From Beijerinckiaceae bacterium (GTDB lineage: Bacteria > Pseudomonadota > Alphaproteobacteria > Rhizobiales > Beijerinckiaceae), in the NCBI GenBank assembly GCA_019747375.1, contig JAIEQX010000285.1:1-33006 (forward strand): 33,006 bases of DNA. The letters are read 5' to 3'. Position numbers and translations under genes: made by a program. Position 1 is the stretch's first letter; the number at the start of each line of letters is the position of its first letter. Of the stretch, positions 27,296-33,006 are shown piece by piece. Under the pieces are notes generated by a model. The model had not been told where the DNA came from. It worked only from the letters and a program-made list of their open reading frames with translations, and did not search any database.

Positions 27296-28264
27296 ATGAA
27301 AGTCGTCTGCTACGATCCGTTTTCGCGCCGGGACGATCTCGGCCCCGCCATTGCGGCCTTTCCGTCCATCGACTTCGTCCGCCCCTCCAGCCTCGCAGAA
27401 CTCGCCGCAAGCCTCGCGGATGCGGAAGCGCTGGTGATCGGCAATCGCGCCTATGATGAAGAGGCGGCGCGCACGATCCGCCAGAATGGCGCGTCGCTGC
27501 GCTGGATCCAGTTCACAACGTCGGGCATCGACAAGGCCACGACCTTCGGCCTGCCGCGCGGCGTCGTCGTCACCAATGCGGCGGGCCTGCGCGCCTTTTC
27601 GGTCGCCGAACACGCGCTCGCCCTCATGCTGGCGCTCGTGCGCAATCTGCGCGCCACCGATCAGGGTCAGCGTGACAATGTCTGGTGTCGCGACGTCGTC
27701 ACGCCCCGCATGGACAATCTCGCGGGCAAGCATCTCGTGGTCATCGGCGTCGGCTCCATCGGGCAGGAGATCGCCCGCAAGGCGAAGGCTTTCGACATGG
27801 TCGTGACGGGCGTCAGCCGCTCGACGCAGCCGCTCGAACATTTCGACGTCGTGCGCCCGCGCGAGCAATTGCGCGAGGCGGTCGCCGCCGCCGACATGCT
27901 CGTCATGGCGGCCACCTATGAGGCGCAGACGCATGAAATGCTGAACCGCGCGCTGATCGACGCCATGAAGCCCACGGCCTATTTCATCAACATCGGTCGC
28001 GGCCAGCTCGTCGAAGAGCCCGCGCTGGTCGACGCCCTGCGCGAGAACCGCATCGCCGGCGCCGGCCTCGACGTCACAATGGTGGAGCCGCTGCCCGCCC
28101 AGCATCCGCTCTACAATCTTGGCAATGTCATCGTGACGCCCCATATCGCGGGCGCCGGATCCACCGGCACGGGCGCGGGCATGAGCAAGATTCTGGCGGA
28201 TAATCTGGCGCTCTGGCTGAAAGGCGAGAAGCTGCAGAAGATCGTCATCGAGAAGACCGAATGA
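27296..28264 (+). CDS. D-2-hydroxyacid dehydrogenase (NAD-binding)
   Basis: VVIGVGSIGQEIARKAKAFDMVVTGVSRS (GxGxxG), INIGRGQLVEEPALVDALRENRIAGAGLDVTMVEPLPAQHPLYNLGNVIVTPHIAGAG. Confidence 0.93.
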   Translation: MKVVCYDPFSRRDDLGPAIAAFPSIDFVRPSSLAELAASLADAEALVIGNRAYDEEAARTIRQNGASLRWIQFTTSGIDKATTFGLPRGVVVTNAAGLRAFSVAEHALALMLALVRNLRATDQGQRDNVWCRDVVTPRMDNLAGKHLVVIGVGSIGQEIARKAKAFDMVVTGVSRSTQPLEHFDVVRPREQLREAVAAADMLVMAATYEAQTHEMLNRALIDAMKPTAYFINIGRGQLVEEPALVDALRENRIAGAGLDVTMVEPLPAQHPLYNLGNVIVTPHIAGAGSTGTGAGMSKILADNLALWLKGEKLQKIVIEKTE

Positions 28265-29049
28265 CCGAAGACGCCGCCACGCCGCCGCCGCATCTCGAAC
28301 GCCAGCTTGCTTCTCCGGCCTACCGCCTCGCCGCGCTCGATCAGGACTTCCTGCTCGCCGATGCGCAGCGCGGTCTGCGTTTCATGCTCGAATACGAGAA
28401 AGCCGAACAGGCCCTGCGCGCCTGGGGCGTGCGCTCCACCGTGGTGGTCTTCGGCAGCGCCCGCACGCGCGAGGACGGGCCGGGGCGCCAGGCGCATTGG
28501 TACGCGCAGGCGCGCGCCTTTGCGCATCTCTGCTCGCGCGAGGGCGGCGCGCTCGACCACAATGGCGGGCAGCGCGACAATGTCATCGCGACCGGCGGCG
28601 GGCCGGGAATCATGGAGGCGGCCAACCGCGGCGCGAGCGAGGCGGGCGCGCCCAGCATCGGCTTCAACATCACGCTGCCGCACGAGCAATGGCCCAACCG
28701 CTACACCACCCCGGAACTGACCTTCCGGTTCCATTATTTCGCGATGCGCAAGATGCATCTGGCGATGCGCGCCAAGGCGCTCGTGGTGTTTCCCGGCGGC
28801 TTCGGCACATTCGACGAATTGTTCGAGATCCTGACGCTGCGCCAGACTGGCAAGGCGCCCGACATGCCCGTCATCCTGTTTGACGAGGCCTACTGGCGCT
28901 CCTGCATCCGCTTCGAGGGGCTGGTGGAGGCCGGCATGATCAGCCAGCGCGATCTCGATCTCTTCTGCTTCGCCGAAACGGCCGAGCAGACCTGGGCGGC
29001 GCTGCTGGCGCGCGGCGTGACCAAACCGATCGAGCCCAAGATCACGTGA
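28261..29049 (+). CDS. LOG-family / TIGR00730 Rossmann-fold protein
   Basis: VVFGSAR, VIATGGGPGIMEAANRGASEAG, MRKMHLAMRAKALVVFPGGFGTFDELFEILTLRQTGK (PGGxGTxxE). Confidence 0.92.
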   Translation: MTEDAATPPPHLERQLASPAYRLAALDQDFLLADAQRGLRFMLEYEKAEQALRAWGVRSTVVVFGSARTREDGPGRQAHWYAQARAFAHLCSREGGALDHNGGQRDNVIATGGGPGIMEAANRGASEAGAPSIGFNITLPHEQWPNRYTTPELTFRFHYFAMRKMHLAMRAKALVVFPGGFGTFDELFEILTLRQTGKAPDMPVILFDEAYWRSCIRFEGLVEAGMISQRDLDLFCFAETAEQTWAALLARGVTKPIEPKIT

Positions 29050-29086
29050 CGTCAGTCACGCCCACCCAAACGGACGCAGACCCGCC

Positions 29087-29770
29087 ATGCTGGACGCCGC
29101 CACCGCCGCCTTCAAGGAAATCCTGACGCCGCCCTTCCGGCGCGTGCTCTACAAGATCCTGGCGCTCACGCTGGGGCTTCTGGCGCTGGTCTGGCTCGGC
29201 CTCGACAAGGTCATCGAATCCTATATCGCCGTGCCCTATCCGTGGCTCGCCACCACCCTGTCGATCCTCACCGGGCTCGGCCTGTTCCTCGGCCTCGCCT
29301 TTCTGGTCGCGCCCGTGTCGATGCTGGTCGCGGGCTTCTTCGTCGACGAACTGGCCGAGCGCGTCGAGCGCGACACCACGGGGTCCACGGGCCGGGCGCT
29401 GCCGGCCGGGCAGGCGGTCTGGCTCGCGACCAAATTCGCCCTCGTGTCCGTGCTGGTGAACCTGTTCGCCCTGATGGTGCTGCTGCTGCCGGGCGTCAAC
29501 ATCATCGCGTTCTTCGTCGCCAACGCCTATCTGTTCGGCCGCGAATATTTCGAGCTCGCAGCCCTGCGCTACCGCCCCATCGAGGAGGTGCGCGAGATGC
29601 GCCGGCGCCACCGCTTCTATATTTTCCTGTGCGGTTTCTTCATGGCGGCCTTTGTGGCCGTGCCCATCGTCAACCTGCTGACGCCGCTGTTCGGCACGGC
29701 CTTCATGGTGCGCATCCACCAGAAACTGTCGCGCGACGAAGAGCGCCTGATCGGTCAGGCCGGGCGCTGA
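29087..29770 (+). CDS. EI24 / CysZ-like integral membrane protein
   Basis: MLDAATAAFKEILTPPFRRVLYKILALTLGLLALVW..., LPGVNIIAFFVANAYLFGREYFELAALRYRPIEEVREMRRRHR. Confidence 0.85.
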   Translation: MLDAATAAFKEILTPPFRRVLYKILALTLGLLALVWLGLDKVIESYIAVPYPWLATTLSILTGLGLFLGLAFLVAPVSMLVAGFFVDELAERVERDTTGSTGRALPAGQAVWLATKFALVSVLVNLFALMVLLLPGVNIIAFFVANAYLFGREYFELAALRYRPIEEVREMRRRHRFYIFLCGFFMAAFVAVPIVNLLTPLFGTAFMVRIHQKLSRDEERLIGQAGR

Positions 29771-30762
29771 CGCTCGAACTGCCCGGACTTGCGGAAGCGG
29801 TAGAGATAGGACGGCACGATCGATTCGATCGCCTCGGGCTCGATCTTCAGGCCCGCCAGCGTGCGGCCCTGCTGGATCGCCTCGGGCGACACCACATTGT
29901 CGCGTTTCAGCATCCGCACCTGGTCGCGCGTCGTCAGCAGCATCGAGGGATAGAGGCCGAGCGACAGCGTCGAGGCGATCTCTGTGGCGAGCGCCATGTA
30001 ATGCGCCGCCCCGAACGGCACGGGGATCATCACGCGCTTGCGCCCGATGGTGGCGCAGACATAGTCCATCAGCTCCCGAAACGTCTTCACCTCCGGCCCG
30101 CCGAGTTCGTAGATCGCGCCGGGCGTGGTCTCGCCCGCGAGCGCCTTGGCGACCGCCTCCGCGACATCGCCCACGAACACCGGCTGAAACCGCGTCTCGC
30201 CGCCGCCGATCAGCGGCAGGGCCGGGGACATGCGGGCCAGAGCCGCGAAGCGGTTGAAGAAGTCATCCTCGGGGCCGAACACCAGCGAGGGCCGCAGCAC
30301 ATTGGCGCCGGGAAAGAACTCGAAGGCCGCAGCCTCGCCCGCCGCCTTGCTGCGGGCATAGTCCGAATCGGATTTCGGATCGGCCCCCAGGGCCGACATC
30401 TGCACCAGCATGCGCACGCCCGCGTCGCGCGCCGCGCGCGCCACCGCCCGGGCCCCGAAACCCTGCACGGCGTCGAAGCGCTGCTGGCCGCTCTCGGTCA
30501 GAATGCCCACGAGGTTGACCACCGCGTCCGAGCCCTTCAGCGCGGCCGCCACGGAGGCGGGGTACCGCAGGTTCGCCTGCACGGCGTGGATCTGGCCGAC
30601 GCGGCCGATGGGTTGCAGATGGCCCGCCAGATAGGGGCGGCGCGAGGCGACGCGGATGCGCCAGCCCTGCCGGGCCAGCGCCCGCACGACATGGCGGCCG
30701 ACAAAGCCGGTTCCGCCGAAGATCGTCACCAGTCGGGTGGATGTGTCGTTGACCTCGACCAT
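29755..30762 (-). CDS. Complex I NDUFA9-subunit-like NAD(P)-binding protein
   Basis: LVTIFGGTGFVGRHVVRALARQGWRIRVASRRP..., DAVVNLVGILTESGQQRFDAVQ, LRPSLVFGPEDDFFNRFAALARMSPALPLIGGGETRFQPVFVGDVAEAV. Confidence 0.9.
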   Translation of the reverse strand: MVEVNDTSTRLVTIFGGTGFVGRHVVRALARQGWRIRVASRRPYLAGHLQPIGRVGQIHAVQANLRYPASVAAALKGSDAVVNLVGILTESGQQRFDAVQGFGARAVARAARDAGVRMLVQMSALGADPKSDSDYARSKAAGEAAAFEFFPGANVLRPSLVFGPEDDFFNRFAALARMSPALPLIGGGETRFQPVFVGDVAEAVAKALAGETTPGAIYELGGPEVKTFRELMDYVCATIGRKRVMIPVPFGAAHYMALATEIASTLSLGLYPSMLLTTRDQVRMLKRDNVVSPEAIQQGRTLAGLKIEPEAIESIVPSYLYRFRKSGQFERQRPA

Positions 30763-30846
30763 GGAATCCTCGCGTGCCGGCCTGTGCTTGTGGCTCGCTC
30801 CATAGTCGACGGGCGCCTGTCTGTACAGAGCGCCGTTTGAAGCAGC

Positions 30847-31155
30847 CTATTTGCGCCGCGCGCGGACCGGAATCGGGATCGGCTGCAGGCGGCCGCCATG
30901 GTCGTCGTCGTCGCGGTCGTCGGGCGACAGGCTCATCAGCGCGGTGCCGCAGACGGCGCTCCCGAACGTCACGGCGAAACCCGCGAACAGCAGCGCAAGC
31001 GCCGGCAGCGGCGAGTCGCTGCGCGCCAGCAGCGAGCCGAGGCCCGCCACGTCCCAATAGACCAGGAAGGCGGCGAACAGCACGCCCAGGGCCGCGCCCG
31101 CGGCGGCGTTCCAGGCGAGAAGGCGAATCACGTGACGCTCAGACCGCTTGATCAT
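30847..31155 (-). CDS. Small hypothetical membrane protein (two predicted TM segments)
   Basis: MIKRSERHVIRLLAWNAAAGAALGVLFAAFLVYWDVAGLGSLLARSDSPLPALALLFAGFAVTFGSAVCGTALMSLSPDDRDDDDHGG... Confidence 0.7.
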   Translation of the reverse strand: MIKRSERHVIRLLAWNAAAGAALGVLFAAFLVYWDVAGLGSLLARSDSPLPALALLFAGFAVTFGSAVCGTALMSLSPDDRDDDDHGGRLQPIPIPVRARRK

Positions 31156-31185
31156 GGAACGAACCTCGTTTCGACCTGTCCCGGG

Positions 31186-31207
31186 CCAAAACCCATGACG
31201 GTTTTGG
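31186..31207. repeat. Inverted repeat in the tRNA-Leu-proximal intergenic region
   Basis: CCAAAACC-CATGAC-GGTTTTGG, 8-bp perfect stem with a 6-nt loop. Confidence 0.6.
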
Positions 31208-31402
31208 GAGGGGGATCCGGCGTCAGGACCGAACGCATGGCCGCCGAAACCGTTTCGTGAAAAATCATTCTATCCCGAACACCACCGGAAAACTGTGTCG
31301 GGAATCCGGCTGCCCTGGGCATAATGACGATATGGGAACCAGAAGGTTGATGTGACAGGTCGGGCAGGGTCACGAAAAGGTCGCATCGGCGCGCCGCAGG
31401 CG

Positions 31403-31431
31403 TTGACAACGGGCCGTCCCGACCCGTAAGA
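31403..31431 (+). promoter_or_regulatory. Candidate tRNA-Leu promoter
   Basis: TTGACA (31403-31408), 17-nt spacer, weak -10 GTAAGA (31426-31431), about 10 nt before the tRNA 5' end. Confidence 0.45.
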
Positions 31432-31441
31432 CACCGCCCGT

Positions 31442-31528
<87 letters not shown>

Positions 31529-31536
31529 GCCATTTT

Positions 31537-32640
31537 TTAAGCTCCTGTCTTTCTTGGAGTTTCGACGTCCGCGCCCCCACCAGATCCTTGGTGAGGGCAT
31601 TTTTCGTTCCGGTTGTGATCCAGCAGCAGCTTCTCGGAAGCCTGCCGCGCAAGCCTTTGTTGATCGGCCGAGCGCGTGTAATGCGTCGCCATCTTCGCGG
31701 TCGACCAGCCGAACAGCGCCATCAACTCGCGGTCTGACGCGCTGTTGTTCGCCGCTCGTGTCGCGCCGGCCTTCCGAAGTCCATGAGCCGATCCCGGGCA
31801 CTTCGCGGCCGTGCATGCCTTCCGAAACCAGGTGCCGAAGCTTTCCTTGACGAAAGGCGTGCCGCGCTCGGTGGCTAGATAGGTGAGCGTTCCTGTCTTT
31901 GTGGCGGCGATCGAGGCGGCCAGGGGCGCAAGGATCGGAAGCACCAGTTGCTCGCGAGTCTTCTCGGCGCGGATCGTGATCACGCCTTCGCGCACATGCT
32001 GCCGGCCGACGCGGACTGCGTCGCCGCGGCGAAGGCCGGTGTAGAGCAGGATGTCGAGCGCGAGACGTTCGCGCGTGCCGACTGGCCAGCGTGCTTCGAA
32101 GCGCTCCACCTCTTCCTCTGTCCAAGTGTGAAAGCCGGTGTCGTCGTTCGCGCCTTTCAGGAGTGACACGCCTTTTGTCGGATCGACAGAAACGAGCTTG
32201 CCGTCGCCTGCCGCCCATCCGAAGAAGCCGCGCATTGCTTTCAGGAAATTGTTTGCCGAATGCGGCGTGGCGGCGCGACGTTCGCGTCCTGCCATGATCG
32301 CATCGCGGTGCAGATCGGTCAGGGGGGCGGCGCCAGCGGCCTGTATGACCGCACGATAGATGTTCTCGCGCTGGCGCCGAGTTGCGACCGCCAGGCCCGC
32401 CCACGCTGAACTGGCGCGATAGCGCTCGATCGCCCAGGCGAGGGTCTGTGGTTTGATTTTTGGAGCAGCCGATTGAACCGGCGAGCCTTCCAGTGCAGCC
32501 CGGTATTCGCGCCAGAATTCCGGCGAGTTGTAGGGCGCGCGGAGGCGGATGCGGTGGCCATGCTCGCGCCGCACGTACCAAACCTGCGCGCCGTGGCGCG
32601 TGGTCTCATGGTGGAGATAAGGCGGGCGAGGGCGCGGCAT
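31537..32640 (-). CDS. Tyrosine-type site-specific integrase
   Basis: Catalytic residues visible: R in LLYTGLRRGDAV, HGLR in GSAHGLRKAGATRAANN, W in LMALFGWSTAKM, Y in ATHYTRSAD. MPRPRPPYLHHETTRHGAQVWYVRREHG N-terminus. Confidence 0.95.
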   Translation of the reverse strand: MPRPRPPYLHHETTRHGAQVWYVRREHGHRIRLRAPYNSPEFWREYRAALEGSPVQSAAPKIKPQTLAWAIERYRASSAWAGLAVATRRQRENIYRAVIQAAGAAPLTDLHRDAIMAGRERRAATPHSANNFLKAMRGFFGWAAGDGKLVSVDPTKGVSLLKGANDDTGFHTWTEEEVERFEARWPVGTRERLALDILLYTGLRRGDAVRVGRQHVREGVITIRAEKTREQLVLPILAPLAASIAATKTGTLTYLATERGTPFVKESFGTWFRKACTAAKCPGSAHGLRKAGATRAANNSASDRELMALFGWSTAKMATHYTRSADQQRLARQASEKLLLDHNRNEKCPHQGSGGGADVETPRKTGA

Positions 32641-32825
32641 CAGAGGGCCCACTTGCGTTTGGGTTCGGTCGTCGCTGGCGTGACAGGCTGCTCGCCGGCA
32701 TTGGTTTCGATCGCCACGCCATCGGGGCGCGTGATCACCCGCGTGACCGTCAGGCCGGCGGCGATCACCGCGCGGATCGTGCGGGCGACATCAGTCTGGG
32801 AAACGGTCGCTGCGCGGCGCGCCAT
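32640..32825 (-). CDS. Small hypothetical protein encoded upstream of the integrase (61 aa)
   Basis: MARRAATVSQTDVARTIRAVIAAGLTVTRVITRPDGVAIETNAGEQPVTPATTEPKRKWAL; ATGA overlap with the integrase start codon. Confidence 0.7.
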   Translation of the reverse strand: MARRAATVSQTDVARTIRAVIAAGLTVTRVITRPDGVAIETNAGEQPVTPATTEPKRKWAL

Positions 32826-32828
32826 AGG

Positions 32829-33006
32829 TCAGCCCTCATGCTCTTCGGATTTCGCGTCGAAGTATGCGCGGACGCGGCGATTGATCTGGGCGACAGGGAT
32901 CAGCGCATAGGATGCGGCGTCCGGAAATTTCTCGCGAAGCTTGTCCGAATCGAATGCGTCGAGAGCCCAGCTTTCGGAAGGCTCTCCGGTGGGAAACACC
33001 AACCAC
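32829..33006 (-). CDS. Hypothetical element-encoded protein, 3' part only (runs off the right edge)
   Basis: Reverse strand reads ...WLVFPTGEPSESWALDAFDSDKLREKFPDAASYALIPVAQINRRVRAYFDAKSEEHEG*. Not in the ORF track because it is truncated. Confidence 0.55.
   Translation of the reverse strand, partial: WLVFPTGEPSESWALDAFDSDKLREKFPDAASYALIPVAQINRRVRAYFDAKSEEHEG

Noticed and set aside
29242-30840. 532-aa + strand ORF over EI24-like and NDUFA9-like genes
   Set aside because: Mixed out-of-frame/antisense translation; both real genes have better-supported frames.

Overview
High-GC window with alphaproteobacterial character (probably Rhizobiales, by inference), densely coded. Left to right it holds:
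(1) a partial dienelactone-hydrolase-like gene (-);
(2) a compact + strand cluster of 8 genes: AbgB-like M20 amidohydrolase, peptide/nickel-type ABC importer (SBP, 2 permeases, 2 ATPases), and two tandem paralogous alpha/beta hydrolases placed between the permease and ATPase genes;
(3) three TctC/Bug-type binding proteins and a TerC-family membrane protein;
(4) MOSC, Crp/Fnr, GST, a TAXI-type binding protein with no visible signal peptide, and a divergent TPP enzyme;
(5) a zinc-uptake locus: TonB-dependent receptor, unannotated-looking His-rich single-TM microprotein, znuC-, znuB- and znuA-like genes. It has three copies of a Zur-box-like motif, one of them inside the znuA signal-peptide codons;
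(6) housekeeping and hypothetical genes: lytic transglycosylase, D-2-hydroxyacid dehydrogenase, LOG, EI24/CysZ-like, NDUFA9-like;
(7) tRNA-Leu(CAG), followed 8 bp later by a tyrosine integrase and the left end of an integrated element that runs out of the window.
The best candidates for under-described biology are the zinc locus (His-rich microprotein plus intragenic operator) and the transporter/double-hydrolase cluster. Products were assigned by reading translated motifs; no database search was run.
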